A stretch of 45,092 nucleotides of DNA from an uncultured Prevotella sp. (GCA_905198745.1 CAJKDU010000018.1:1-45092); one strand, 5' to 3'. Positions 8,787 to 16,296 are shown, counted from the stretch's first letter. Notes: generated by a model not told the origin, from the letters alone. Translations and numbers: made by a program.

Positions 8787-10436
8787 ATGGCAGAGAAAGA
8801 AAAAAGACAATATCTGGACAAGGCGGGGCTTGCCAAGTTCTGGTCGCTGACCAAGGGCAAGTTCCTGCCGCTCTCGGGCGGAAACGTCTCGGGCAATCTC
8901 ACCGTGAACGGACAGACGCTCATCACTTCAGCCAACATCGGACAGCAGACTGTCGCTAATGCGGATAAGGTGGACGGGAAACATTTCTCCGACATCAAGG
9001 TGGGAGGACGTAATTATTTCAAAAGATGTCATGCGGGAGGAATGCGAGATGATTCCATTCATGGCTATGTTATAAAATCAAGCAATGGAATTAATCGAAT
9101 TCAGAACTTAGGTTTTGAGGGCGTTGTCTCTGATTGGACTGTCTCATTCTATATTAAAGCCTCTCAAGCGTGTACGGTGAACGTCAATTTGTGTGATTAT
9201 CAAGCCGACACGTCGTATAATGAGAATTCCAATACTAATGTTACGACAGAGTATGTCTTTCATAAGTACACTTTTCTAAATGTACAATCATATATTCTTC
9301 CGACGGATTTTAATGGTTTTCTCGACATAGAGAATAGTCAAGGGCTGACCATTTACGTCAAGGACATCAAGATAGAGCGTGGAACGATAGCCACGGATTG
9401 GTGTTGGAACCCCGATGATGAAACCGTGTATGCCGCCAATCGTCTTGCCACCCCTCGCACTATTTGGGGGCAGAGCTTCGACGGGACGGGGAATGTTCGC
9501 GGACTTCTCACTGCGTCGACTGGCACAAGTCATTCAGGTATAAAATTTGGCGATGCATACATTTCTGAGATGGATAGAGAATTGATATTCCAAAATGTTG
9601 TTGCATTGAGATTTGGAGCAGATAATTGGATTTGGGATTCTTGGGCTGGCTTGAATTATGTGCCAAGTACACGAACTATCAATCTTGGTATTCCTGACGG
9701 AAAAATATTTAAATGGAATGGCGAAACAAAAGGAGGAGGCACTCTGAATTTACCCGGTATAACGGAATTCAGCACTAATGGTAATCTTAACATCGCCCCG
9801 ACTAATAATCTCGGCATTGGTACACAATCTCCTGATGCTAAACTTCATGTCGCTGGCTCTGCTCACATCACTGGAGATGCCACGGTGGACGGGACGCTGA
9901 ACGTGAAAGGTAATGGATTGGAGTTGTATTACACGACTCCTTATATTGACTTCCACTATGGTAATTCCACGGACGATTACGACATAAGAATGATTAATAG
10001 CCGAAAGGGTGTGCTGCAAATCAATGCTGCTACGCAGATAGACCTTGTCAGTCCAGTGAAAGCGAGCAAAGGGTCGCTGTGGGTGGCGAACGGCAACACA
10101 AGCGTCTTGTATGTGAACACCTCTCTGATGACGAGTTATGTCAAGGCGAAGTTCAATTTGACTTCATGGTTTGTCGGGAATGTGGGCATCGGCACGGATG
10201 CGGTGTCGAATGCGAAGCTGAAGGTGAACGGAGCCACCTACATCACTGGAGATTGCAAGATTGACGGTGTCATCGAGAACGGAAACTTCTATACTGATGC
10301 GGACGGATGGGTGTACACGCCAGCCTTGAGGGTTGGAGACGAGAGTAATGAGGCAGATATCGTCCTCTACGACTCTGACGGCAACGAGCACATCTTCCAG
10401 TTGCAGAAGGCGATAGAGCTTGGAATATTCAACTGA
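8787..10436 (+). CDS. Phage tail fibre protein with a GRN-type binding module
   Basis: A 549-residue fibre. ATG is preceded by GGAGGATAG. Residues 7-26 repeat the N-terminal module of the upstream gene (QYLDKAGLAKFWSLTKG) and then LPLSGGNVSGNLTVNG and NADKVDGKHF. Residues ~75-215 form a module starting GGRNYF and ending IERGTIATDW-x-WNPDDE, a layout seen in fibre carbohydrate-binding-like domains. After that RTIWGQSFDGTGNVRG and GIGTQSPDAKLHVAG are standard fibre-shaft motifs. No S74 peptidase signature is visible at the C-terminus (ends LQKAIELGIFN). The DNA for residues ~75-360 is clearly more AT-rich than both flanks, suggesting a swapped-in specificity segment. Confidence 0.75.
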   Translation: MAEKEKRQYLDKAGLAKFWSLTKGKFLPLSGGNVSGNLTVNGQTLITSANIGQQTVANADKVDGKHFSDIKVGGRNYFKRCHAGGMRDDSIHGYVIKSSNGINRIQNLGFEGVVSDWTVSFYIKASQACTVNVNLCDYQADTSYNENSNTNVTTEYVFHKYTFLNVQSYILPTDFNGFLDIENSQGLTIYVKDIKIERGTIATDWCWNPDDETVYAANRLATPRTIWGQSFDGTGNVRGLLTASTGTSHSGIKFGDAYISEMDRELIFQNVVALRFGADNWIWDSWAGLNYVPSTRTINLGIPDGKIFKWNGETKGGGTLNLPGITEFSTNGNLNIAPTNNLGIGTQSPDAKLHVAGSAHITGDATVDGTLNVKGNGLELYYTTPYIDFHYGNSTDDYDIRMINSRKGVLQINAATQIDLVSPVKASKGSLWVANGNTSVLYVNTSLMTSYVKAKFNLTSWFVGNVGIGTDAVSNAKLKVNGATYITGDCKIDGVIENGNFYTDADGWVYTPALRVGDESNEADIVLYDSDGNEHIFQLQKAIELGIFN

Positions 10437-10462
10437 TTAATAAACTTTTAAAACATAAAAAC

Positions 10463-10780
10463 ATGGAAATGAAAATTGGAAAAACAACGGAGATTGAGAG
10501 AGAAGTGACTGGCGTGAGCGATAGCGGAAAGTACAGCATCTCGGCTAATGTCAGAGTGAGCAACGATAACCTGTCTGGAATCAACAGCGGATATGTGCGT
10601 GACGAGAACGGCAACGAGGTGGCTAACTTCAGCTACTATGGCAGTCTGTCGGTGAACTTCTCGACTGATGATGCCGACAAGATGAAGGAAGCCTTCGACG
10701 GCATCAACTCGTTTGTGGGCAGTTGCAAGGCGAGATTGTATGACTTGACTGTTTCTGAAACTAAAGCGGAGGAGGAATAA
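10463..10780 (+). CDS. Small phage-module protein, unknown function
   Basis: A 105-residue acidic protein, no signal peptide or membrane helix. Likely beta-rich (SGKYSISANVRVSND, NSGYVRDENGNEVANFSYYG) with a helical C-terminus (DADKMKEAFDGINSFVGS). It lies 26 bp after the fibre gene and 2 bp before the next gene, so it belongs to the phage transcript. I do not recognise the family. Confidence 0.6.
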   Translation: MEMKIGKTTEIEREVTGVSDSGKYSISANVRVSNDNLSGINSGYVRDENGNEVANFSYYGSLSVNFSTDDADKMKEAFDGINSFVGSCKARLYDLTVSETKAEEE

Positions 10781-10782
10781 TC

Positions 10783-11244
10783 ATGGAAATCAAGACTATC
10801 ACAGCGGTAAACTCATATCCTATTCTGAAGGGTATCAAAGTAAGTGATCTATCGGACGATGCGGCATTCGCCGTGTGGAAAGCCATCAAGGCTCTGCGCC
10901 CTATCCACGAGGAATATAATAAGGAACGTGAGGAGGTGCTTGGCACAATGCGGGACGATACCTTCAAGCAGATGCAGGAGCGTCTGAAAAAGGCGCAGGA
11001 GCGTGAGGAGAAGGTGAACAAGAGCGAGTATACCATGACTCCCGAGGACATCAAGGATGTGGCGGAAATCAACAATTACTATGCTGTCTTCAACGGCAAG
11101 GTGGAGAAGTACTTCGCTGAGCAGAACGAGAAGATGGTGGTGGTTGATGTCAATCCGGTGCCAGAGGACGAGCTGCTGAAAGCCGTCAAGGCGAGCGGTA
11201 AGGGGTTCAGCGAGATGGAGACCCTTGAGTGGTTGACGGAGTAG
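10783..11244 (+). CDS. Phage-module protein with coiled-coil, unknown function
   Basis: A 153-residue charged protein starting 2 bp after the previous stop. Residues 25-90 are predicted helical with heptad-like spacing (EEYNKEREEVLGTMRDD, then QMQERLKKAQEREEKV). The C-terminus is acidic (DVNPVPEDELLKAVKASGKG). Small charged helical proteins are common after the fibre genes in tail modules, sometimes as fibre assembly factors, but nothing here shows that role. It is the last gene of the phage block; a terminator follows about 50 bp downstream. Confidence 0.6.
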   Translation: MEIKTITAVNSYPILKGIKVSDLSDDAAFAVWKAIKALRPIHEEYNKEREEVLGTMRDDTFKQMQERLKKAQEREEKVNKSEYTMTPEDIKDVAEINNYYAVFNGKVEKYFAEQNEKMVVVDVNPVPEDELLKAVKASGKGFSEMETLEWLTE

Positions 11245-11293
11245 AGATTCGAATACTGTTTGAATGACAATTGTTTGGCGTTCATATTACAAT

Positions 11294-11319
11294 AAAAGCA
11301 GCCCGAATAGGCTGCTTTT
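11294..11319 (+). terminator. Rho-independent terminator of the phage block
   Basis: AAAAGCAGCC and GGCTGCTTTT form a 10-bp stem with loop CGAATA; the 3' arm ends in four T. It lies 50 bp after the last phage gene. Confidence 0.85.
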
Positions 11320-11348
11320 GTGTTTGTTGGATGTGTAAGAGTTTTGTG

Positions 11349-11407
11349 CATTTCGTTTTTCCTTATTTTTGCACATTTCGTTTTTCAAATTGAATACATT
11401 TCGTTTT
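11349..11407 (+). repeat. Three direct repeats CATTTCGTTTT
   Basis: Copies of CATTTCGTTTT start at 11349, 11374 and 11397 (spacing 25 and 23 nt). A TATTTTTG promoter-like box (11364-11371) lies between the first two. Spacing of about two helical turns suggests operator-like sites, but no regulator is known. Confidence 0.6.
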
Positions 11408-11610
11408 GCGGGATTTATATAGAGGAAAGTTACACTTTTAATTTTGATACACCAAGAAAGCCACATTTTTTCTCCACTTTTAATACGATTTGCATGTATT
11501 CCAATAGCCCCATTCATAGGCCTTGAATGTTTTCTCAAGACAATCTGCCTTATAATCCCGCAATGAGTGAAAATACTGTTAATTTTATGCAAAGAATATG
11601 GCGTTTCTGA

Positions 11611-11639
11611 TTGTTATCGGATAAATATGTATACTTTTG
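11611..11639 (+). promoter_or_regulatory. Bacteroidetes promoter of the DUF1573 gene
   Basis: TTG at 11611-11613 and TACTTTTG at 11632-11639, 18 nt apart, fit the Bacteroidetes -33/-7 consensus. Expected start of transcription is about 6 nt downstream, 20 nt before the ATG at 11667. Confidence 0.75.
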
Positions 11640-11666
11640 CCTCGAATTAAGAAAATAGACAAGATT

Positions 11667-12062
11667 ATGAAAAAGATTCTTCTTATGATGACATTGCTCA
11701 TCGGCACACTTTCTCTCGCTTTTGCACAGAGTGCTCAGAAGCAGGCTGAGATTAAGTTTGACAAGCTGACGCATAACTTCGGAACCATTACCGACAAAGA
11801 TCCTGTGCAGAAGTGCACTTTCACCTTCACCAATGTGGGTAATGCCCCATTGGTTATCAACCAGGCCGTGGCCAGTTGCGGATGTACTGTTCCGCAGTAC
11901 TCCAAGAAGCCTATCATGCCAGGCGAGAAGGGGAGTATCACGGTGACGTTCAACAGTCGTGGCCAGTTTCCTTCACATTTCAAGAAAACGGTTACGGTGC
12001 GCAGCAACGGAAAGATTGAGATGACCCGCCTCTATGTGGAGGGAACCATTGCTGAGAAATAA
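11667..12062 (+). CDS. DUF1573 domain-containing exported protein
   Basis: A 131-residue protein. The start chosen is the ATG that opens a clean signal peptide (MKKILLMMTLLIGTLSLAFAQ, cleavage about residue 21); an in-frame TTG 30 bp upstream would place 10 polar residues before it and would overlap the promoter. The mature part is a single DUF1573 Ig-like beta domain (F-x-FTNVGNAPLVI, then ASCGCTVP, then PGEKGSITVTF). This family is common in Bacteroidetes and its function is not known; it resembles ASH/PapD-like folds. It has its own promoter and ends at a terminator shared with the convergent tyrA operon. Confidence 0.88.
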   Translation: MKKILLMMTLLIGTLSLAFAQSAQKQAEIKFDKLTHNFGTITDKDPVQKCTFTFTNVGNAPLVINQAVASCGCTVPQYSKKPIMPGEKGSITVTFNSRGQFPSHFKKTVTVRSNGKIEMTRLYVEGTIAEK

Positions 12063-12090
12063 TTTCGGAAATACAATAGAACGTAAAAGG

Positions 12091-12132
12091 AAAAGCCACA
12101 AGCTCATTGATGAATGAACTTGTGGCTTTTTT
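12091..12132. terminator. Bidirectional terminator between DUF1573 gene and tyrA
   Basis: AAAAGCCACAAG pairs with CTTGTGGCTTTT (12 bp); inside, TCATT pairs with AATGA after one mismatch. A-rich on one side and T-rich on the other, so it can end both convergent transcripts. Confidence 0.85.
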
Positions 12133-12136
12133 GTGT

Positions 12137-12931
12137 TTATTTGTCGAGTGCAATATCTTCCTTTACATGTTTGCGAATCTTGGTGAGATACTTTTTCATG
12201 CCTTCCGAGTCCTTGTTGTCGATGATATCGAGCAGTTCCTTCAACTCGTCGCGTATCTGCGAAACCTGGTCGTGGGTGTAGGGGTTGAAGAGGATTTCCT
12301 GCAGTAGGTAGTCGTCCTCGTTGAGCACACCCTTGGCAATCTGCATATGGCGCTTGAAGGTAGTACCCGGCGCGTCCTGATGCTTCATTACCGCGGCAAA
12401 GACGAAAGTGCTCACAAAGGGGATACTCAGTGAGTAGGCCACGGTCTTGTCGTGCTCTTCAAAACTGTACTCATAGATGTTGAGCCCCAGTTTCTGATAG
12501 AGGTCCTTGAAGAAAATCTTGCCCATATAATCGCCCTCGGTGATGATGATGGCATTCTCCTCGCTCAACTGGTTGAGGTTGGCAAAGGTGGGGCCAAACA
12601 TCGGGTGGGTGCTCACATAGCGGTGCCCTGTGTTTTCATAGAAGTCGTGGAGTCCGGTCTTAACACTGCTGATGTCGCTGATGATGCAGTCCTTGGGCAG
12701 GTGTGGCAGTACTTCCTCAAAGGCAGAAATGGTGTATTTCACCGTCACGGCATTGATGACCAGTTCTGGTTTGAATTCCTCAATTTCCTCATAGGTGGTG
12801 AACCGCTGACAGTTGTAGGTGAACCGCATGCGTCGCGGGTCTTTCTCGAATACAGCCGTCTCGTGGTCAAAACTGAGCAAGTCAAGGAAGAAACTTCCCA
12901 TTTTGCCAGCGCCCATTACCAATATTCTCAT
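12137..12931 (-). CDS. tyrA: Prephenate dehydrogenase
   Basis: A 264-residue enzyme for oxidative decarboxylation of prephenate to 4-hydroxyphenylpyruvate, the tyrosine branch. The Rossmann motif GAGKMG is at residues 7-12, followed by an acidic residue at the second strand end (VFEKD). VINAVTVKYT, DISSVKTG and STHPMFGPT match the prephenate dehydrogenase core, including the catalytic-region His in HPMFGP. The C-terminal ~100 residues are helical (dimerisation). No ACT or chorismate mutase domain is fused. It is the last gene of the pheA operon, 11 bp after the DAHP synthase-chorismate mutase gene, and ends at a bidirectional terminator. Confidence 0.93.
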   Translation of the reverse strand: MRILVMGAGKMGSFFLDLLSFDHETAVFEKDPRRMRFTYNCQRFTTYEEIEEFKPELVINAVTVKYTISAFEEVLPHLPKDCIISDISSVKTGLHDFYENTGHRYVSTHPMFGPTFANLNQLSEENAIIITEGDYMGKIFFKDLYQKLGLNIYEYSFEEHDKTVAYSLSIPFVSTFVFAAVMKHQDAPGTTFKRHMQIAKGVLNEDDYLLQEILFNPYTHDQVSQIRDELKELLDIIDNKDSEGMKKYLTKIRKHVKEDIALDK

Positions 12932-12942
12932 GTTCTTGCGGA

Positions 12943-14007
12943 TTATTGGTTGATGATTTCCATTTGCTGGCGGACGCTCTCCTCGTGTACCGCCTCAAAC
13001 ACGGTACGCACAAAGTCGTTGCCCATACCGCAGAGGGCTCCTTGGGCACCACGCTTGTCGAGAATTTCTCCGTAGCGGGTAGGCTGCAGCACGGTCATGT
13101 TGTGTTCCTTCTTGTACTGCCCGATTTCGCGGCATACGCGCATACGCTTGGAGAGAAGATCCATCAACTGGTTGTCGAGATCGTCAATCTGGTGGCGCAG
13201 TTGGGTGATGCCTTCCGTGGTAACGGTCTCGTCGCGGATGACGAGCAGGTCGAGTATGTAGTCAAGCACGTCGGGTGTTACCTGCTGCTTGGCGTCGCTC
13301 CATGCTTCGTCCGGATTGCAGTGGCTCTCCACGATGAGCCCGTCGAAGCCGAGGTCCATGGCCTGCTGGCAGAGTGGGGCGATGAGTTCACGACGGCCTC
13401 CGATGTGTGACGGGTCGCAGATGATAGGCAGGTTGGGGATGCGGCGGCGCAACTCAATGGGTATCTGCCACATGGGCGAGTTTCGGTATATTTTCTTGTC
13501 GTAGCTGGAGAAGCCGCGGTGAATGGCAGCCATGCGCTTGATGCCAGCCTGGTTGATGCGTTCCATGGCTCCAATCCAGAGTTCGAGGTCGGGGTTTACG
13601 GGGTTCTTCACAAACACGGGGATGTCCACTCCCTTGAGACTGTCGGCAAGGGCTTGCATGGCGAACGGGTTGGCTGAGGTGCGTGCACCCACCCAAAGCA
13701 CGTCGAGTCCGTATTTCAGGCAGAGTTCCACATGCTCGGGAGTTGCCACCTCGGTGGTGATGAGCATGCCTGTTTCTTCTTTCACGCGCTGCATCCAGGG
13801 CAGGGCTTTCTCTCCGTTGCCCTCGAAGCCTCCTGGTTTTGTGCGTGGCTTCCAGATGCCTGCACGGAACATATGGCATCCTTTTGCTGCCAATTGCTTG
13901 GCAGTGGTCATCACTTGCTCTTCAGTCTCTGCCGAACAAGGTCCGGCAATGACGAACGGGCGTTGGTTGTCGCATGGAAGATTCAATGGTTCTAATTCTA
14001 AATCCAT
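12943..14007 (-). CDS. Bifunctional DAHP synthase / chorismate mutase
   Basis: A 354-residue fusion. Residues ~15-255 are a 3-deoxy-7-phosphoheptulonate synthase of the KDO8P-synthase-like (type I-beta) group: FVIAGPCSAET (18-28), KPRTKPGGFEG, WVGARTSANPFAMQ, FVKNPVNPDLELW, CDPSHIGGRRE and ESHCNPDEAWSDAKQQ include the metal and substrate ligands. Residues ~262-354 are an AroQ-type chorismate mutase (LRHQIDDLDNQLMDLLSKRM, then EIGQYKKEHN). One protein thus opens the shikimate pathway and converts chorismate to prephenate, feeding both neighbours. It lies between the aminotransferase and tyrA in the operon. The mutase part may also act as sensor for prephenate or Phe/Tyr inhibition, as in other such fusions. 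Confidence 0.93.
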   Translation of the reverse strand: MDLELEPLNLPCDNQRPFVIAGPCSAETEEQVMTTAKQLAAKGCHMFRAGIWKPRTKPGGFEGNGEKALPWMQRVKEETGMLITTEVATPEHVELCLKYGLDVLWVGARTSANPFAMQALADSLKGVDIPVFVKNPVNPDLELWIGAMERINQAGIKRMAAIHRGFSSYDKKIYRNSPMWQIPIELRRRIPNLPIICDPSHIGGRRELIAPLCQQAMDLGFDGLIVESHCNPDEAWSDAKQQVTPDVLDYILDLLVIRDETVTTEGITQLRHQIDDLDNQLMDLLSKRMRVCREIGQYKKEHNMTVLQPTRYGEILDKRGAQGALCGMGNDFVRTVFEAVHEESVRQQMEIINQ

Positions 14008-14036
14008 ATTATTTGTGTTTTTGGTTGTTGTCTATG

Positions 14037-15209
14037 TTACTTGTTGAATACTTTCTCGATACGTTCAAGTGCCTCTTTCATTTTCTCGTCTTTGGCACAG
14101 AGCGAGATGCGGATGTAGCGCTTGCCGTTGCTTCCGAAGATGAATCCAGGAGTGATGAAGACGTGGGCTTCATGGAGCACTTTTTCCGTGAGGTCTTCTA
14201 CGTCGGCATATTTCTCGGGTATCTTTCCCCACAGGAACATGCCCACTTGTTCCGGGTCGAAGGAGCAATCCAGGGTGGTCATGATTTTTTCGGCTATGTC
14301 TCGGCGGCGTCTGTATGTGGTGATATTGGCTTCCTCGTGCCATGCTTCGGTGTTTTCATTGAGCGCCTCGGCTGCGGCAAGTTGTATGCCGCGGAATGTT
14401 CCGCTGTCGATATTGCTCTTTATTTTCAGTATCCAGCTGATGAACGTGGGGTTGCTGGCACACATTCCCACGCGCCATCCCGGCATGTTATGGCTCTTGC
14501 TCATGGAGTTGAACTCGATGCAGCAGTCCTTGGCTCCTTCAACCTGGAGGATTGAGCGGTGCTCGCGGTTGAGGATGAACGAGTAGGGATTGTCGTTCAC
14601 GATGACGATGGCATGTTTCTTGGCGAACGCTACAAGTCGTTCGTAGGTGTCCATGCGTGCGTTTCCTCCGGTGGGCATGTTGGGGTAGTTGGTCCACATC
14701 AGTTTCACGCGGCTCAAGTCCATCTTTTCCAGTTCGTCGAAGTCTGGTTGCCAGCCGTTGTCTTCGCGAAGATTGTAGTTCACGATTTTGGCACCGAGAA
14801 TCTTGCTTAGTGATGTGTAGGTGGGATATCCTGGGTTGGGCACGAGTACCTCGTCGCCAGGATTCACGAAGGCAAGTGTGGTGTGGAGTATGCCTTCCTT
14901 GCTGCCGATGAGGGGCTGTATTTCCGTGTCCGGGTTCAAGTCTACACCATACCAGCGTTTGTAGAATCCCGCCATGGCTTGGCGCAGCTCGGGTGTGCCC
15001 ATGGTGGGCTGGTATCCGTGGGCAGACGGTTGCCGGGCCACCTCGCAAAGCTTGTCGATGGTCTGCTGGGATGGTGGCATGTCTGGACTGCCTATAGCCA
15101 GACTGATGATGTCCTGCCCTTCGGCATTGAGCTTTGCCACCTCTTTTAGTTTACGGCTGAAGTAGTATTCCTGAACTTCTGCCAACCTGTTTGCCGGTTG
15201 TATTTCCAT
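14037..15209 (-). CDS. PLP-dependent aminotransferase (aromatic operon)
   Basis: A 390-residue fold-type I aminotransferase. The start is the ATG of MEIQPANRL, 13 bp after pheA; an upstream in-frame ATG would overlap pheA by 65 bp and adds 26 unrelated residues. Visible motifs: SPDMPPS, GYQPTMGTPELR, WTNYPNMPTGG (about 172-182), NDNPYSF (about 205-211) and SMSKSHNMPGWR with Lys238 as the PLP Schiff-base lysine; Arg near residue 370 (IRISLC) binds the substrate carboxylate. It resembles the LL-diaminopimelate/aspartate aminotransferase group. Context suggests it transaminates phenylpyruvate and 4-hydroxyphenylpyruvate, the products of its neighbours, but substrate cannot be read from sequence. 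Confidence 0.88.
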   Translation of the reverse strand: MEIQPANRLAEVQEYYFSRKLKEVAKLNAEGQDIISLAIGSPDMPPSQQTIDKLCEVARQPSAHGYQPTMGTPELRQAMAGFYKRWYGVDLNPDTEIQPLIGSKEGILHTTLAFVNPGDEVLVPNPGYPTYTSLSKILGAKIVNYNLREDNGWQPDFDELEKMDLSRVKLMWTNYPNMPTGGNARMDTYERLVAFAKKHAIVIVNDNPYSFILNREHRSILQVEGAKDCCIEFNSMSKSHNMPGWRVGMCASNPTFISWILKIKSNIDSGTFRGIQLAAAEALNENTEAWHEEANITTYRRRRDIAEKIMTTLDCSFDPEQVGMFLWGKIPEKYADVEDLTEKVLHEAHVFITPGFIFGSNGKRYIRISLCAKDEKMKEALERIEKVFNK

Positions 15210-15222
15210 AATCTTGATGATT

Positions 15223-16059
15223 TTACAGTTCAAATGCTTTGTATTCTCCCAATATCTTGATGCTCTTGGTAAGGGGCGTAATGGCATCTATGCTCTGGCG
15301 ATAGCGCGTCAGGTTGTTGTATGTCACGTCCACATAGAACATATATTCCCATTCGTGCCCGATGATGGGCAGCGACTGTATCTTGGTGAGATTGATGTCA
15401 TAGAAAGAAAGGATGGTGAGAACTTTCGAGAGTGAGCCTTCGTCGTGCGAAAGTGAGAATACGAGGCTCGACTTGTCGGAGTGTTCCAAAGGCCTTAGAA
15501 AATCGGCTTTGTGAGGGTCGCAGACCACGAGAAAGCGGGTGAAATTGTGCTTGTTGTCCTCAATGGAGTTCTCGAGCACTTTCAGTCCGTAGTGCTCTGC
15601 AGCCGACGCACTGCAGATGGCTGCCCATCCGTGACACTGGTGGTTTCGTATGTATTCCGCCGAACCTGCCGTGTCTTCCGCTTCTACGGCCTTCAGGTCA
15701 GGGTGGTTGGCCAGATAGTTCCGGCACTGCATCAGGGCCACGGGGTGCGAGTGAACTTCGCGGATGGTGTCCCACGAATCCTCTGGCAGGCAGCATATGC
15801 AATGCTTGATGTGGAGCTTGTGCTCGCCTACGATGGTAGTGCCCGAATCGCGGAGCAGTTCATAGTTGTGGAGCAGGGATCCGGCAATAGTATTCTCAAT
15901 GGCTATCATGCCGATGACCGTAGGGTCACGCTTCACGTTCTCGAACACTTGCTCGAAAGTGGCGCAGCAAATGAGCTGTACTTGTTCACCTTCGAAATGC
16001 TGGTGGGCTGCCATGTCGTGGAACGAACCGACGAATCCTTGTATTGCTATTCTTTTCAT
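15223..16059 (-). CDS. pheA: Prephenate dehydratase
   Basis: A 278-residue monofunctional prephenate dehydratase, making phenylpyruvate from prephenate. Residues 1-185 are the periplasmic-binding-like catalytic domain (IAIQGFVGSFHDMAA; IAIENTIAGSL with the catalytic-site Thr; EVHSHPVALMQC; EDTAGSAEYI; AICSASAAEHYGL; NFTRFLVV with the TRF catalytic Thr). Residues ~195-275 are an ACT domain (SLVFSLSHDEGSLSKVLTIL; NLTKIQSLP), the site of feedback control by phenylalanine in this family; the ESRP motif of other PheA proteins reads QSLP here. First gene of the operon, preceded by a Phe/Tyr leader peptide and terminator (see those entries). Confidence 0.95.
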   Translation of the reverse strand: MKRIAIQGFVGSFHDMAAHQHFEGEQVQLICCATFEQVFENVKRDPTVIGMIAIENTIAGSLLHNYELLRDSGTTIVGEHKLHIKHCICCLPEDSWDTIREVHSHPVALMQCRNYLANHPDLKAVEAEDTAGSAEYIRNHQCHGWAAICSASAAEHYGLKVLENSIEDNKHNFTRFLVVCDPHKADFLRPLEHSDKSSLVFSLSHDEGSLSKVLTILSFYDINLTKIQSLPIIGHEWEYMFYVDVTYNNLTRYRQSIDAITPLTKSIKILGEYKAFEL

Positions 16060-16085
16060 TTCTTGCCTTTTATTCTATAATGAAA

Positions 16086-16117
16086 AATCCCGCTACACTT
16101 GATGGTGGAGCGGGATT
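16086..16117 (-). terminator. Attenuator terminator upstream of pheA
   Basis: On the minus strand AATCCCGCT pairs with AGCGGGATT (9 bp), extended by CAC/GTG inside after a one-base mismatch, loop CATCAA, followed by a run of T (complement of 16083-16087). It stands 27 nt before the pheA ATG and downstream of the leader peptide, so it terminates transcription before the operon rather than after a gene. Confidence 0.85.
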
Positions 16118-16157
16118 CGTATAGATTTTTATTCTATCATTTGTCCTAAGTTGAAAT

Positions 16158-16238
16158 TTACACGCAACTTCCCGCTCTGCAAGTGCTTGCAAAGTAAAAA
16201 TAAAAGAAGTAATAGAAAGATGCGTATATCTTGTTCAT
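16158..16238 (-). CDS. Phe/Tyr leader peptide of the pheA operon
   Basis: A 26-codon reading frame, ATG at 16238 and TAA at 16158-16160, about 20 nt after the predicted transcription start. It reads MNKIYAS, then FYYFFYFYF (residues 8-16: five Phe, four Tyr), then ASTCRAGSCV. Nine consecutive aromatic codons, plus Tyr5, directly before a set of alternative hairpins and upstream of Phe/Tyr biosynthesis genes is the hallmark of a ribosome-stalling attenuation peptide. It carries no signal or domain; its synthesis, not its product, is the function. Too short for normal gene finding. Confidence 0.85.
   Translation of the reverse strand: MNKIYASFYYFFYFYFASTCRAGSCV
16170..16194 (-). promoter_or_regulatory. 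Antiterminator and pause-hairpin segment of the pheA attenuator
   Basis: GAGCGGGA (minus strand, 16177-16170) is an exact complement of TCCCGCTC in the 5' arm of the terminator (16115-16108), giving an 8-bp antiterminator that excludes the terminator. The same segment overlaps the foot of an upstream hairpin (16194-16175, CTTTGCAA / TTGCAGAG, loop GCAC) that starts in the last Phe codon. A ribosome stalled in the aromatic run opens the upstream hairpin; one at the stop codon covers the antiterminator arm. Confidence 0.75.
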
Positions 16239-16265
16239 TTCTCTTTATTTTAATGATTACGATTG

Positions 16266-16296
16266 CAAAAGTATAACATTTATTTGAACCGTGCAA
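16266..16296 (-). promoter_or_regulatory. Promoter of the pheA leader and operon
   Basis: On the minus strand TTG (16296-16294) and TACTTTTG (16273-16266) are 20 nt apart, an exact fit to the Bacteroidetes consensus. Predicted start of transcription is near 16259, giving a ~200-nt leader before pheA. Confidence 0.8.

Larger units (their letters stand above)
11245..11666. other. Intergenic, end of phage module to DUF1573 gene
   Basis: 422 bp without a supported gene. It holds the phage terminator (11294-11319), three direct repeats of CATTTCGTTTT (11349, 11374, 11397), and the promoter of the DUF1573 gene. The stretch is AT-rich, unlike the phage genes to the left. The phage/host junction probably lies here, but no attachment-site duplication can be shown from one end. 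Confidence 0.6.

Noticed and set aside
11320..11526. Phe/Ile-rich frame in the region after the phage terminator
   Set aside because: AT-rich DNA naturally yields Phe/Ile/Tyr codons here; no hairpin competition or downstream biosynthetic gene, so it is not a leader peptide.
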